Shown: positions 10,017 through 22,308 of the stretch, in pieces | Layout of the letters: every line of letters starts with the position of its first letter | Numbering within the stretch: position 1 is the first letter of the stretch | Assembly (NCBI GenBank): GCA_028753945.1 | Contig: JAPNXP010000001.1 | Coordinates: 5,198,501 to 5,262,500, forward strand | Direction of reading: 5' to 3' | Length of the DNA: 64,000 bases | From: Hexactinellida sp. DTS-2022 | Taxonomy: Eukaryota; Porifera; Hexactinellida | The notes under the pieces: model-generated | What the model saw: the letters and a program-made list of their open reading frames with translations, nothing else | Told to the model about the DNA's origin: nothing | Databases searched by the model: none | Translations under genes and position numbers: made by a program

Positions 10017-10539
10017 TCTATATTCTATAATATTAAAACACAAGCTGTATATTTGTGTATACACGTATATGTATATGTATATTTGTGTGTATGTTCAGAG
10101 TTGATTGAAGAAACTGGACGGTTTCCAATTCTGATTTTTGGCATATAGGGGTAACTTTTGGCACCCGACAACAAGTTGAGGTTTCAACTCGAAATTATCA
10201 CACCTCGCCAAGTTATGACGTCATTGTCACATTTTGAGAATCATGAAAATTCATTTAATCGCACATAATTCGCACCCTCAAATAGATAAAATCTGAAAAA
10301 ATAATATAACATGCACATTAATGATGCGGACACGTTGGTCACACCAGATTGCCAACATGCTTACTCATTAGCGCATGTTGACGTAATCACTAAATTTTAC
10401 ATTGTTAAATTTGACTATTTTATGCCTAATTCCGCTTTATAATCAATGTTAGAAGTATATAAACCATAAATTAACCGCGAAGCGGTTGGTGTGTGGTTGT
10501 GTTCTTCCGCGAAGCGACCTAAAAAGCGAAGCGCGCTAG
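10017..10539 (+). mobile_element. Non-autonomous Helitron-like element, CTAG 3' end
   Basis: Begins TCTATATTCTATAATATT directly after an A and ends GCGCGCTAG directly before a T, fitting the Helitron pattern of 5' TC, 3' CTRR and A|T insertion. The last 70 bp hold hairpins with GCGAAGC cores: AACCGCGAAGCGGTT (10,473-10,487), another at 10,509-10,515 and AGCGAAGCGC near 10,525. No coding capacity. Confidence 0.65.
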
Positions 10540-11461
10540 TCAAGGATAAAATTACAAAAACATTCAGCTGAGCCAGGTTATTATATCACAAAAATAACAA
10601 ATGTGATTAAAGTAATTGAAATATATTACTAGCAAGCTAACAAAATGTTGGTTGATTTATTGATATTTCAAAAATTCATTATATATGATTAACTGTTGCA
10701 CCTGAACAAACTAGGAAGGAATAATTCAATAAAAAATAATGATTCTACCTATAAAGTTAATTCTATAAATTTCTGATCTTATGTTAAACTCGGAACATTT
10801 ACAAAAGAGAGAGTAAGGACTAGACTAGTCAGGAAAATAACTAAAGGAAAAGTAGAATATTAAGGAACAATGACAATTGAAGTTTTAAATTAGAGAGAAC
10901 GTGTAGTGCCAACTTACAAGATAATTAAATCCCTCAAAACAAGTATTCATGAAATGAATGAATTAAAATTATTTTGTCAGAAAGAAAGATTCAATGCTAG
11001 GGTAATAACCAAGGTTATATAAAAAATGTATTAGTACAACAGGTCAGTCCTTTAGATAACAATATATAGTTCATTACTGGCATTTCAGCTCATTTTAATT
11101 TTCCATGCTCTATATAAGTGCAACTTAAAATAATGCTGAAATGACCTGAATTTGAATAGAAATTTTAGCTGATGTGGTATTGCGTCAGAATAGTATACCA
11201 AATTATTCGGGTTAGAAGAACTGACTTTTTACGGCTAGATGACCTGACAAGATCAATCAGGTCACTCGATTCAGATCATGAACTGACCTTATAACTGGTA
11301 ATAGCATAAGAGCAGAGCTATTCCTGGGTGGACATTAAAGAAAAATCCAACATTGGGGTCAAAGTGTAAACTCATCAGTCAATCAAGGAGAACACATTTC
11401 CAAGTTAAAATTCCCAAAATCATATTTTATAAATGTATTTGAATATTGACCATTATTAATA
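10540..11461. other. Intergenic, nothing recognised
   Basis: AT-rich sequence without supported ORF, RNA gene or paired terminal repeats. Confidence 0.4.
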
Positions 11462-11635
11462 CAGTCAACTCTCGTTAAACCGAAGTGCTTGGGACCTGTA
11501 AACTCCTTCGAGATATCCGGATATTCGTAAATAAGCATATAATAATCAATGCATTTATTGCACTGGGGGAAATCTCCACTTCGTTATAAGCGGGTAATTT
11601 GTTATATCCGACTTCGTAATAACGGGAGTTCACTG
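11462..11635. mobile_element. TA-flanked MITE, CAGTSAACTCTCG family copy 1
   Basis: 174 bp with ends CAGTCAACTCTCGTTAAACC and the complement of AACGGGAGTTCACTG, flanked by TA (11,460-11,461 and 11,636-11,637). A second copy lies at 61,069-61,223 and shares internal text such as GTGCTTGGGACCTGTAAA. Confidence 0.8.
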
Positions 11636-14600
11636 TACAACAATAAATAAGAAAAAAGAGTAGAACTAGGTAAATAGATTTCTTGTGAGACTGAAACAAA
11701 ATTAACTTTAATAATAATGTCTACTTTTATCTGAGTTATACTCTTCAAGAATTAAGTATTAATTACTTCACTAACTAGCTGAGATCCTGCATGACTATTA
11801 ATTTTGCTTAAATTGAAAAAATATCTCCATATTCCCGACAGATATTGTATACAATAACAATTGTACATAATTCTCATCTGATAATAGGGAATGAAATGAA
11901 TAGCGTTTGACTCCGGTCCAGTTTGCTAAAACATCATTAGAACAGGTAGAGAAACCACATATTTCAGAGAACTGAGATATGTTAATAGAATGACGCATTC
12001 CCTTCTCGAAAATAATTGAATAACGCCATAGACCCAAGTCAATTATTATTAATTATTAATTCAATTTAATCATTCTAATAAGAGACAAAATATCTCAGAA
12101 AAATGTCAATAATTATAAAGAAATGGATGATATTGTAAAGTGTATGCACAAGTAGAAACTCAATGGAATAGCTCGAGTAGACAAATTACAAATTAATTCG
12201 AATACCGTTCGTTAATACGAACAAGAATAGGAAATAACAATGGTTACTAAGTATAGAAGTTTCAATAAGAATTATAAAGTTCCTGGTGTCGAATTAATTA
12301 ATGAGAGTAATATTGCATCGGTAATTCTAATTACCTCAAGTTTAGAGGTTGTAGTAATTAAATATAATACAATGGAAACAATATTAATTAATAACTGTAA
12401 TATAGATAATTAAAAGTTTGACTTCTGATATACTTGTCAGGTGTGATGAATACAATAGAATATCATAATTAAATAGTTACTATTAAGTAAGTAATTATTC
12501 AAAGTTTATAAGATTAACTTTTCAAGTAAATTCTCACAAGAAAAAATACGCGTCACAATTACTAAATACGAAAAGAAAATCGAAGAGGACATTTGCTATA
12601 AATATTTCATATTAAAAAAATCACCGGTTAATTAAAGAGACCATAATTAGTCTTAAAATGTATTAGTCTAACTTGGGTCATGAATTAGAACTGGGCCACT
12701 ATACTATTAGTCGGCACAGTAAAAAGAGTCCTTCATATGAATTAGTACAATGGATTTGTCAAATGAATCAGTACAATGGATTTACATTACAGATTGTGCA
12801 ATTTGTACCTGTCCAGTTGTAAATATACGACATATATTCTTAGAACTGATTCAATAAAAAATTATGCAGTAGACCATCGCTAACCAAAACAGCGATGTTC
12901 TGATTCAAAAATTTCTTAATCCGATTAGTGAGATCGTTCAGATTAGTGATTTAATACATTTCTATAGGCATCACTTCGATGATCCGAACAAAACATCTGG
13001 TCCCCCGTTGTGATTAGTAAGGTTCGGATAAGGAGGTGTACTGCATTTGTTTAAAGAGATTTTCCCTTCTGCCATCCCGTTTTCTCCAAAGCTACCCTTG
13101 GTTATGGATGTTACAAATCATTTTAAAAATTAATATGTTATGATAACTACCAATGCGTTCAGATATGGTGAAAATTTAGACTTGTACTCGTTTCAACCAA
13201 CACATTAATAGGTTTCTTTCGAAAGGGATTTTTTGTGTAATTCCATGGATGATCAGTCTTTTACCATGGGCGAAAAGAAAAAATTTGAAAAAAATTTGAA
13301 AAAAATTGATTGTGAGATACCCAGATATCGATTTGTAACCATTCAAGAAACCAATAGAGTAACAAGTCCATACTAAAAATGTAAATATCCTAATATATTG
13401 GCAATGAAATTGCCAATATATTATATTATTTTTAATTAACTACAACAATTACACTGTGTTAACCTGTATTATATTAAACATTTTAATTTTTATCCAGAGG
13501 GCACAGTAACACCCCACACCATTAATGTTGTCCTCTTTCAACTTTTACGGGGGGCACATAAAATAGATAGTTTTTGAGTTATGGCTCATTTTAAGAAATA
13601 TCAGTAGGCTATTGAAATATGCATTTCCCTGGCAACCGAAGAATGTGTCAACATTCCATTTATAATTTCGATATATTTCATTCAACTAGTTATGGACATC
13701 CTCATGTTCCAATTTTGAACATTTAGAACGCGTTTAATCAATAGCTAGTATTGACAGATCTGAGAAATGCATTATAATTGTATAGGAAGTTAGGGACATG
13801 ATATCAAGGCATACATAACACCCTTTAGAATTGTGATATATCACCATTTGATTACTTAATCGCTATTTTTCGTGGGAATTTTCGTGTTTTTATAGCCTGC
13901 TTTTAACATAGAGATAAAGATATGTCAGCTAATAACCAATGGCCTTTAAGTAATCCATGGTCCAGCAAAATCTACTCAGTAGTAAGGCCTTATATAACGA
14001 AGGTCACCAGCAAACGTAATCTTAGTCACAAATTTACTAATATTTTCATATTTACGTATAGTTATATTTATACGTACGTATGTACATAATACCTTTCCAG
14101 TAATATCTTAAGTAATTAAGTTATGTCTTATCACGTCCAAAATGACCTCCTGAAGATGGTTTATCGTGACATGATTTGAGTAGCTTGTAATACTTCATTA
14201 TCACCATGCATCAATATTTCTTTTTTTTTAACTCATAAGGCTTAAAACTCTGAAGGAACTTTGATTTAGCATCAACTCGTTCATGCGCGCACTAAGACAG
14301 TAGATTGCTTCAGGATATTTGTTTTCTCTTGAGTAAATGATTGAAAATTTCATTGTAGGATTCAGTAGAGCAAATAGGGCAGGGGGGGGGGGCGTAAATC
14401 TGTTTTATGTAAACTTCAATATTTTGAGATAATGAGATTATTAGCACTTAATTCTTTATATGGTAAATTGGTAATACACACAATATTATACACCATTTTC
14501 ATCATAAAATATCAAATCTGTTTTCCAGCCACAATTGTTATCTGTATAAAATTAAATATCCGGCCGGATATCGGACTAGAACCGGATATCCGGTAAAGCT

Positions 14601-14640
14601 CTATTTACAATAACTGCTGTTTATCCAAATACCAATGTAT
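11636..14640. other. 3-kb gene-poor interval
   Basis: No coding region is supported. Contents: a MITE-like element at ~12,864-13,046 with ATGCAGTA/TACTGCAT ends, a perfect 14-bp-stem hairpin with GAA loop at 13,392-13,422, a poly-G run near 14,381, and a CCGGATAT-type palindromic patch near 14,560-14,592. The rest is AT-rich. Confidence 0.4.
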
Positions 14641-14726
14641 TACGAGTGCAACACACAACAACCGTTTCTCGGTTGTTGTGTGGGGTGCCCACGTCGCGAA
14701 GCTACCGAGCAAGCGTAGCGCGCTAG
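14641..14726 (+). mobile_element. Helitron-like 3' terminus (CTAG end)
   Basis: Contains a perfect 13-bp-stem hairpin (CACACAACAACCG at 14,652-14,664 pairing with 14,670-14,682), a GCGAAGC core (14,696-14,702) and the end GCGCGCTAG followed by T, the same terminus as the element ending at 10,539. I could not fix the 5' end. Confidence 0.5.
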
Positions 14727-15080
14727 TGTATTATAAATGTTTAAGTTTATTTCTTTTATAATAAATAAAGGAATTATAGTACAAATAAATTTGCTTTTCA
14801 TTAACTGATTAACAGAAACACGAGGGGGCCGGCCATCAGTTTAATCCGGCCCTGGATCCAACGGTACTTCTAAAGTGTCGTAATATCGTGGTGGATGTAT
14901 TACTGTAATATTCTAAAAATTATTAAATTAATGATACATATAGAAACAACTGATATTAATCAGAAAAGATCATTTACAGCCTAAATTTAATCTAAACACA
15001 ATAAGGCATTTCTATAATGGACCACGACCCACGAGATATTTACTCATTATTAACGACAATCGTATAAATAATCACGGCTA

Positions 15081-16538
15081 TTAATCCTCTCCACTCATCC
15101 ACTTTTCTATCTCATCGATCTCACGCGGCACTTCAGTCAGCAGCTCAGCTCCTCCATCAGTAATAACTACGTCATCCTCGATTCGGACCCCCCCAAACTT
15201 TCCAAACTTATCTATCTCCTCAGTAATTAGGAACTTGGCCAAGTTAGGGTCTGTCTTGGCTCCGTCTAATAAGTGCTTGACGAAGTAACAGCCTGGCTCT
15301 ATTGTGATAACCATACCGGCTTTGAGAGTCCTGGCAGTGCGCAGGGATTTTATGCCAGGGGGCTTGGGTCTCTCTGGACACCCCTCTAGGTACCCTCCCA
15401 CATCGTGTGTGTCACAGCCCATGAAGTGTCCTAGACCGTGTGGCATGAACACAGCCCCCAGATGGCAGCTCATCATAGCGTCAATATCCCCCTTGAGGAG
15501 ACCGCCGGCCCGGAGATCCTCCAGGAGAACCCGCTCAGCTGTTCGGTGCATGTCTACCCAGGATACCCCCGCCTTGGCTGAGGCCATTACGGCTCGAGAG
15601 GCGCGCAGTACTGCACTGTATACGAGCTTCTGCTGTTGAGAGAACTTCCCGCTGGCAGGGAACGAGCAGGTTATGTCGGACGTGTAGCAGTGGTACTCCC
15701 CGCCCATATCGAACAGACACATGTCTCCCTCCTCAATCACCCGGTCGTTAGGTGCCCCCGCGTGTCCGTAGTGCAGCACGGCTGCGTTACACCCCGTAGC
15801 CGCGATGCAGGTATAGCTAACGTGTCTGCAGCCGCCCTCCTGGTAGCAGACATGCTGGAAGAGACTCTCCAGCTGGTACTCCTTCATGCCGGGACGGACC
15901 GCACGCATGACCGCTTTGTGTGCGCGGCTGCTAACCTGGTTAACGTAGCGCAGGAGGGATATCTCCGCCGGGCTCTTCACCACGCGACACTCAGCGATAA
16001 CTGGATGCAGCAGCGTGCTGTTGACTCTAAACTCAGTTATACCTGTGAAACTGGCCTCTCTGCAGTAGAGCCTACTGTCTGTGTTCTGTCCGTAGAGAGT
16101 GAGCAGGAGAGAGGGGTTGGTCCGTCTGAAGTAGTCCCCTACCTCGTCTGCGAATAAGACCTCCTGAACAGCGTACTTAGCCCGGAAGTGGGAGGGCGGG
16201 AGGATATCTCCCATCCAGGTGGCATATTCCGCGGGGAGTTTGGGAACAAACAGTACAGAGTGCCCGGTGTCCACGTGTATAGCAGCTAGGCAGTCGGCTT
16301 CAGTTACGCCAAAGCACCAATGGAAGTAGGACTCCTGTCTGAACAGCACGTCTCTATCGGTGCAGTAGAGAGTGGTCTGCTCGCCGCCCTGCAGCAGGAC
16401 GCAGGAGCCAAGGGGGAGCGGCTCTTTGAGCTGCTTACTCAGAGAAGAACAGAGACGAGACCTGTTCTCCGCGTGGAGACTCATTGGGACTGAGTAGGGC
16501 CCGAGGGTGAAAGCAGGCTGGGGGGAGACCTCTGCCAT
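15081..16538 (-). CDS. PEPD: Xaa-Pro dipeptidase (prolidase)
   Basis: 485 residues, close to the ~493 of human prolidase, in one exon. It hydrolyses dipeptides with C-terminal proline or hydroxyproline in the cytosol, completing collagen and dietary peptide breakdown. An N-terminal aminopeptidase-P-like domain (~15-170) precedes the pita-bread M24 fold. The five metal ligands are visible: D277 (LFDMGG), D288 (TSDIT), H371 (HGLGH), E414 (TIEPG) and E454 (RIEDD), matching D276, D287, H370, E412 and E452 of the human enzyme. The conserved HDVGG follows. Active-site integrity and full length argue for a working enzyme. The ATG at 16,538 gives the family's usual N-terminus. Confidence 0.96.
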   Translation of the reverse strand: MAEVSPQPAFTLGPYSVPMSLHAENRSRLCSSLSKQLKEPLPLGSCVLLQGGEQTTLYCTDRDVLFRQESYFHWCFGVTEADCLAAIHVDTGHSVLFVPKLPAEYATWMGDILPPSHFRAKYAVQEVLFADEVGDYFRRTNPSLLLTLYGQNTDSRLYCREASFTGITEFRVNSTLLHPVIAECRVVKSPAEISLLRYVNQVSSRAHKAVMRAVRPGMKEYQLESLFQHVCYQEGGCRHVSYTCIAATGCNAAVLHYGHAGAPNDRVIEEGDMCLFDMGGEYHCYTSDITCSFPASGKFSQQQKLVYSAVLRASRAVMASAKAGVSWVDMHRTAERVLLEDLRAGGLLKGDIDAMMSCHLGAVFMPHGLGHFMGCDTHDVGGYLEGCPERPKPPGIKSLRTARTLKAGMVITIEPGCYFVKHLLDGAKTDPNLAKFLITEEIDKFGKFGGVRIEDDVVITDGGAELLTEVPREIDEIEKWMSGED

Positions 16539-16984
16539 TCTTCGAAAAGAAATTAAATTTATAGTATTATAATAGGTTGCTTATTATCTCCTAAACATCA
16601 ATTATTCCTACATTATCCCATCTACATAGGCTACTTCTGATATGTGGCATAATATTTCAATGACATAGTAAAAGTATAGTAAATAGAGGCAAATCAGGGA
16701 TCAAGATGTTGGTCAAAGCGGACCTATGTTATAATCTGTATATTAAGGTGCTTATAACCGACATGTTCTTATAACCGACATAAATTATACAGGGTATATG
16801 GCAACCGTTTTCCAACATAGTGTGCTTATATCCGATGTTCTTATAACCGGTGTGCTTATATCCGACATCTACTGTGCTATCAAACTGATTTGTTTGGTCA
16901 ACAAGTAGCGCTTAGAGTCCTAATTAGCTAATGCATTGTTTATTTATTACACCTATATTGGCTTCTATAATAAGACTATCAATA
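16539..16984. mobile_element. PEPD 5' flank with MITE relative
   Basis: Positions ~16,744-16,874 hold the same sequence as the MITE at 42,480-42,652 but in opposite orientation (repeats of CTTATAACCGACAT; end ACATCTACTG). The TA flanks are not clean. The remainder is AT-rich promoter-proximal DNA. Confidence 0.6.
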
Positions 16985-17711
16985 GAACCTAGGATTTCTA
17001 CTAGAATGAATAATTAAGTTAAGTAATCTTTAAGTAATCTAAGATTTTGGTTCTGCTTAACGATGAGATTTATTAAGTTAATTATTCCTATCAATTAAAT
17101 TAAATAATTCACTAAACCAGCTCCTGCAAAATAAATAGTTTATGGAGGGATGTATAAATGTTTATTACTATTAAATCAAATATTTTGCAACCCTGAATGT
17201 ACCTCTGCATAATAATGGTTTAATGGTGAGAATAAGACCGCGAAGCGGTCTTATTCTCATCTTTAAACCATTATTATGCAGAGATTAAATCCAGAGTTGG
17301 TAAATTACTTTGCAATTTACTGAAATTAATTAATTGCGTGTAATTTACCAACACAGGTCTCAATTTATTTGAGCTAACAAGCTAACGTTTTAATATAGCT
17401 GAACGAGCTACCTTTAAGAATTATTGAGCTATTTATAATAATTAACTAATAATTATTAACTAATGAGCAATGAGAATAACTTACAAACATAATTTCCCAA
17501 AACAAATTACAGTAACTAATCAAAACCAAAAATGAATTTTAGGCACGGCCACAGGTGAACTCATTATTAATATTATTGCTTTTGGGGAGGGAAAGGCCGC
17601 GAAGCGGCCGTTAATTATAGCGCGTAGTGCCTAACACGAAGGAACAAAAGTCGCGAAGCGAATTTTGTGAGAGAGTGATCCGTCGCGAAGCGACCGAGAC
17701 CGAAGGGCTCG
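16985..17711 (+). mobile_element. GCGAAGC-hairpin Helitron-like repeat, copy A
   Basis: About 730 bp, sharing long collinear stretches with 26,335-27,043 (copy B). A large hairpin at 17,203-17,283 is capped by a 14-bp stem around GACCGC-GAA-GCGGTC. Further GCGAAGC cores lie at 17,599, 17,653 and 17,685. It ends GTCGCGAAGCGAC, then GACCGAAGGGCTCG, then T at 17,712. All five 3' ends of this type in the window finish CTCG|T, a variant of the Helitron CTRR|T rule. No coding capacity. Confidence 0.65.
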
Positions 17712-17950
17712 TATTATTAAAACTCGATTGTTGTTTGCTTGTTTGTTTGTCTGAATTGTATTAAAGTCATGGGGAATAGTACCCGAATTTATTATTGTGA
17801 TATATACTAACTCCAAAAATGTTATAATAGGTAAACATTTATGCTGATTTCAAAGTCCGCATTTGGAAATATATTTATTGTTGTTGTTTACAAAAAGAGG
17901 TAAAGAAATCTATTAAAAGTCAAAATGAACGTAGACTAATTTACAAATGG
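17712..17950 (+). mobile_element. Helitron-like 5' terminal segment joined head-to-tail to copy A
   Basis: TATTATTAAAACTCGATTG directly follows the CTCG end of copy A. It continues with the TTTGTTTGT tract, the ATTAAAGT motif and the TAGGTAAAC...GTTGTTTAC block also seen (reverse strand) at 51,940-52,458. The 5' TCTA present in other copies is missing at the junction. Confidence 0.55.
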
Positions 17951-17998
17951 GCAACAAATATGTTGACTACGAATTCAATCTAATATTTAATGTCCCAT

Positions 17999-18050
17999 TG
18001 AAAAATCCAAAATTGCAGCTGTGCCGACAGCATTTTCCTTGGAGGCACTA
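17999..18050. repeat. Fragment of CCAAAATTGCAG hairpin repeat
   Basis: Only the left arm is present (AAATCCAAAATTGCAGC to GGCACTATC). A hAT element interrupts it at 18,059 and the right arm is absent. Confidence 0.7.
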
Positions 18051-18058
18051 TCAATTAC

Positions 18059-18526
18059 CAGTGTTCGGAAAAAACCGCCCTTTTCTAGAAAATACCGGGG
18101 CAGGTGGAAAAAACCGGTTTTTCAAGAAAAAACTCCCTTTTCTGGACTTTTCTGTCTTTTTCTATTGACTGGCCTACGCATAATTAATATTTTAGAGTGA
18201 ACGTGCGGATTCTATTTACTGTGTACAGTTAATTAAATGCTTATTCCTTAACTTTGATATCTTTCACATCATATACGTAGATCTGTGTATTTAGTGGTTA
18301 ATTCACTAACCTTAGTTTAAGATTAGGGACCCACTCTCGTAAGTCCTAAATTTAACAATTGGTGAATTTCTGTCTCTTGCTTATAGAAGAGGACCATAAA
18401 TTGGCCTGCAGTGTTACCATACATGGTCATAAGTAGTTTTTTCCAAATTTACTGCCCTTTTCCGGGGTGGAAAAACCGTTTTTTCCAGGGGGCTTTTTCC
18501 GGGGTGGTCTTTTCTGGCAAACACTG
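18059..18526. mobile_element. hAT-type MITE, 8-bp target duplication TCAATTAC
   Basis: 468 bp from CAGTGTTCGG to AAACACTG. Perfect 8-bp direct repeats TCAATTAC lie at 18,051-18,058 and 18,527-18,534. Subterminal AAAAACCGGTTTTTC-like tracts occur at both ends. The single ORF in the left half is a non-coding read-through. Confidence 0.88.
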
Positions 18527-18995
18527 TCAATTACCCAACCAGTATTGATCATTAAGATGCAATGTTAATATATTAATTCTGATAGCGGATTTGAATTTCA
18601 CATGGTTAAATTACTCTAAGTGCATAATTTCGAATCATTCCGAATATTTTCTACTGTGATACAGCCACATTTGCTTTTGTGCCACTTATACCACAAGTGG
18701 CACGTGGCAGAAACACTTGTGCCACTTTGTTGAAGTTTTCTAAATTGAATTGAAATCACAATATTTTGTAATGTATATTTATAATAAGATATTTATAGTC
18801 ATTACAGAATAGTTTAGATAGCCGTTAATAAGTTACCAAACGAGTATTGTGTGTGCATTAAAATCCCTATTGTTCAAATACTTTTGGCTGGTTAGTGTAT
18901 ACCAAATAAAATAAATAGGTCGCTAACCAATTCTACGTTTATACGTTTATTATCATTACACTATATCTTTTGAACATATTGCATACTATACTGCT

Positions 18996-19710
18996 CAGTG
19001 GCGGCGGAAGCATTTCGATGTTGGTGCGAGCACTCCTCATTTAGGCCCAAATTTTCTTTAAATACTATGTAATTTATATTAATTTTCGTTTAATAAGTCA
19101 ATGCAATATATTTCAAATTTTGTAATACAGATTTTGCAATTCAGATTTTGTAATACACGAAACAACAGTAAGAGTTCTAAGTAGGTTTAAATAATTACTT
19201 ATATATTCATGATCAATACAATTAGAAATTCGCAAACAATTGTGACCTGTAACTCTTCTATGCGATAAATTAATTTAAAACTTTCTAATGTGCCAAAATC
19301 ATTTGTAAACTAAAAATAGGCCCAAATAATAGCTGCATAAGTGACTATTAATATAGTAATTACAGAATTTACAGTATATTCCGCTTAAATAATAGGGTCA
19401 CATTCGGGAGTCGGGTTCAGGCCATTTGAGCCAATTAAGCGGAATAAAGCTGTTGGCCCGATTAACTGGAGTAATTCAACACTCTTTACATGTTTCTATT
19501 TCTAGCCAAGTGACCCGATTAGTCAGGTTGATCCGATTAACCAGTTGCTCTATTAAGCGTAATCTACGTATCTATTTAACCCAAATAGAATATCTGAATT
19601 TTATGATCACTGATGTTATAAATGCAGTTGATGCCCTTAAAAATAGTTAGGCCCAAATTTTCTGAGAAAATATAGGTGCTCGCATGCTCGCAGTGCTTGC
19701 GCCACCTATG
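18996..19710. mobile_element. hAT-type MITE, 8-bp target duplication ATACTGCT
   Basis: Begins CAGTGGCGGCGGAAGC and ends GCGCCACCTATG with ATACTGCT on both sides (18,988-18,995; 19,711-19,718). Near both ends GGCCCAAATTTTCT repeats occur. A decayed MITE with CCGCTTAA / TTAAGCGTAATC ends lies inside at ~19,380-19,570. Confidence 0.85.
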
Positions 19711-20036
19711 ATACTGCTAGATAATGACTGTTATCTGATTGGTTGTAAGTGAAGCTGTTTCAAGCAAAATTAAAACACTTGGCACATTTTACATTTGATG
19801 ATGTCAATTCTATTATCCAAAATAATAAAGTAAATTACTTCACTTATTCCTATTTCTATTTGTAATAGTTAATCTTACTTTATTAATAAAAGATTTTAAA
19901 TCTTTACAATTCAAACATTAATTAAATTATATTAAATTAAAATAAAATGTAATTTGAATATTGAAATTATATTTAAATCAAACATTGGGTGCGGCCTGTG
20001 CAACCAGAAGAAGCACACTCCCATCCTGTCTGTGAC

Positions 20037-20596
20037 AGTGGCGTCGAACTTTTCCATTTTTCGGAAATGATGACAGGGCGAGCTACGAAATTTTTAAAAT
20101 ATCACCTAGTATAAAACTTGTCTTAGAAAAGTTGTTTTACCTATTGTATAACTTTTTTCCAAAGGTTGGGTTTATCTTGATGAAAATTTCCCGATAAATC
20201 GCTTTCTTTAATCTTTCTGACACAACAAATATATTGCATTATTGCTATAAACATGGCGGCTTTAGCGGTTCGAATTAAGTTCGGACATACCTAATTAGTT
20301 TAGTTCTCAACGAACTAAATAGGTTCATCCAAATCAAATAGGTTCGTGCTGAACTAGGATAAAAAAAAACTTTTCCCGAGGATGAATTTCAACTGTCACT
20401 AATTTATGTTAATTAATTACCTTTCGTACAGAGATAATATGGATCGATTTAGAATTTTTAGTTCAGCCGATACCAAAATTTTTGGGTTCCACTCGAATCC
20501 AATCGAATTTATGCCGGGGCGGAACAGTGGCCGCCCTGGCATGATTTTCTCATGCCGGGGCACGCCCCGACCGCCCCGGCATGGTCGACGCCTATG
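20037..20596. mobile_element. hAT-type MITE, 8-bp target duplication GTCTGTGA
   Basis: 560 bp, CAGTGGCGTCGAAC to GGTCGACGCCTATG, with GTCTGTGA at 20,029-20,036 and 20,597-20,604. The right end holds a GC-rich CATGCCGGGGC inverted-repeat cluster. It lies ~180 bp downstream of the P450 stop, so it may be in the transcribed 3' region. Confidence 0.88.
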
Positions 20597-20775
20597 GTCT
20601 GTGATGGTTTTTCTTTCATTCTCAGACGTACAGTTCGACGTAACTCTACATAATGAATAAGTTTATTCAATTACAGCTGCAAAATAAATAAGAAAGTATA
20701 AAAAATGAATTGGTAATAGCATTAAAAGTTTGTTATAATGTATAGTATATATATAACCTACACTAAAATATATAA

Positions 20776-22308
20776 TTATTTCGCTAATTTTAAACGTATT
20801 TTCAAATCTTCTTCCGGTTTCAAAATAACAACTGGAATCCGCTTCACCTCTTTCGTCAATGATTCAATTTCAAACTTATCAATTATTCTACTCAAAGACA
20901 CGAGCATTTCATTGAAAGCAAATTTCTGCCCGATACAATTTCTATGTCCGCCTGAAAATGGAATATATGCGAAGGGATGTCCCCCTGGTAACTCACAATC
21001 GAATCGCAAAGGATTAAATTCCCTTGAGTTTTTCCATACGTGAGGATTCCGATGGAGAGAGCCAATTGAAATATTTAAAGTAGCTCCTTTCGGTATAAGA
21101 TACCCGTTAATATGCATATCTTCAGTTGTATTCCTGTAAATATCATTAACTGGCAAGTAGAGTCTCATAGACTCTTTTATGCACATAGATAAGAAGGAAA
21201 GCTTTGACAAATCTTCATTTGCAATTCTATCAGAATTATGAGCCTTGAGAACTGATCTTATTTCTTCTCTACACATTGTTTGATATTTGGGATGCAAACC
21301 TAAAATATGAATAGTCCAGGACATTGCCGATGCCGTGGTATCATGACCGCGGAATAGGAATGTGGTGAGTTCTTCAACGATCCCTTCGTCTGAAAGTCCG
21401 TTTCCTGATGCATCTTTTGACATTAGGAGTATGTCTATAAAATCTTTGTACGTTCTGGTTGCAAACAAGTTATGGTTTTCAATCAGATATTTTCTCCGAG
21501 ACTCTACAACTCGTAGTGACTTTTCTTTCACAATCCTACAATTCTTCCTCCAAGCAGCGCCGTCAGGAGAGAGGTAGAAAATAGGTTTAATGTTATAGGG
21601 AAGAAAGATAACCTGTTTGTATATCAAATCTGTACTGGTCCTGACGGCAGTGACGTACTCGTCCTCTCTGCTCTCGGTCTGGCAGCCGCTCTCGTAGGAG
21701 CACGCGCACTGTAGAATAACATCCAAGGTCAGCAGAGTCATATTCTCGAACACAGATATCACGTCTTCACCTTTCTCGAGCTTTCTCTCACACTTGCGTA
21801 TAAACACTTCAACTATATCGTTGTATAAAGAGATATAAGCTTTCAGGATGTCGTAATGGAATCCAGGCGTGAGCATCTTTCTTCTGGTTAGCCATTTGTC
21901 AAAATTTGAAATGAGCAGTCCATCTCCCAAATATGGCTTGAGAATTCCATATATGTACTCATCCTTTGGTAGTTCTGTCTGCTTCATGCAGAGCAGCTCG
22001 CCTATTTCCTCAGGAAATTCAAAGCGTATGAAGTAAATGAATGGACCGATTCGAAATAGTTTAACTCTCTGATCAGGATTATTTAACATGTAAATAAACC
22101 AGTTTTCAATTCCTTTTTCATTTGGGGAATATTTATCCATGTTACCCCAGAGTGGGTGTGGGGGCGGGCCAGGGATCTTGCGAATAATATTTACAAACTT
22201 CCAGTAAGAGTAGGCACGCCGGAAGCAAGCAATACACACGACAAAAAGCAACAGTAGTAAGAAAGCAACCCCGCCATTGAAAGATAGGAGTTTATACACA
22301 ATGTCCAT
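20776..22308 (-). CDS. CYP4-like cytochrome P450, microsomal
   Basis: 510 residues, single exon. An N-terminal signal anchor (~13-30) is followed by the basic/proline hinge IRKIPGPPP, which places the enzyme on the ER membrane. Helix I motif GHDTT at 321-325, ExxR at E379-R382, the PERF region as FNPLRF (431-436), and heme-binding FSGGHRNCIG with axial C458 are all intact. KWLTRRKMLTPGFHYDILK matches the CYP4 helix C segment and the CYP4 clan is the best fit (fatty-acid omega-hydroxylation is typical of the clan), but substrate cannot be read from sequence. CYP4F/4V subfamily assignment would need a tree. The gene is more AT-rich than its neighbours. Confidence 0.92.
   Translation of the reverse strand: MDIVYKLLSFNGGVAFLLLLLFVVCIACFRRAYSYWKFVNIIRKIPGPPPHPLWGNMDKYSPNEKGIENWFIYMLNNPDQRVKLFRIGPFIYFIRFEFPEEIGELLCMKQTELPKDEYIYGILKPYLGDGLLISNFDKWLTRRKMLTPGFHYDILKAYISLYNDIVEVFIRKCERKLEKGEDVISVFENMTLLTLDVILQCACSYESGCQTESREDEYVTAVRTSTDLIYKQVIFLPYNIKPIFYLSPDGAAWRKNCRIVKEKSLRVVESRRKYLIENHNLFATRTYKDFIDILLMSKDASGNGLSDEGIVEELTTFLFRGHDTTASAMSWTIHILGLHPKYQTMCREEIRSVLKAHNSDRIANEDLSKLSFLSMCIKESMRLYLPVNDIYRNTTEDMHINGYLIPKGATLNISIGSLHRNPHVWKNSREFNPLRFDCELPGGHPFAYIPFSGGHRNCIGQKFAFNEMLVSLSRIIDKFEIESLTKEVKRIPVVILKPEEDLKIRLKLAK

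Noticed and set aside
15636-16157. Plus-strand ORF of 173 codons opposite PEPD
   Set aside because: PEPD on the other strand has every metal ligand and full family length; this frame resembles no family.
20406-20660. 84-codon ORF downstream of the P450
   Set aside because: Lies across the right end of a hAT MITE and its target duplication.
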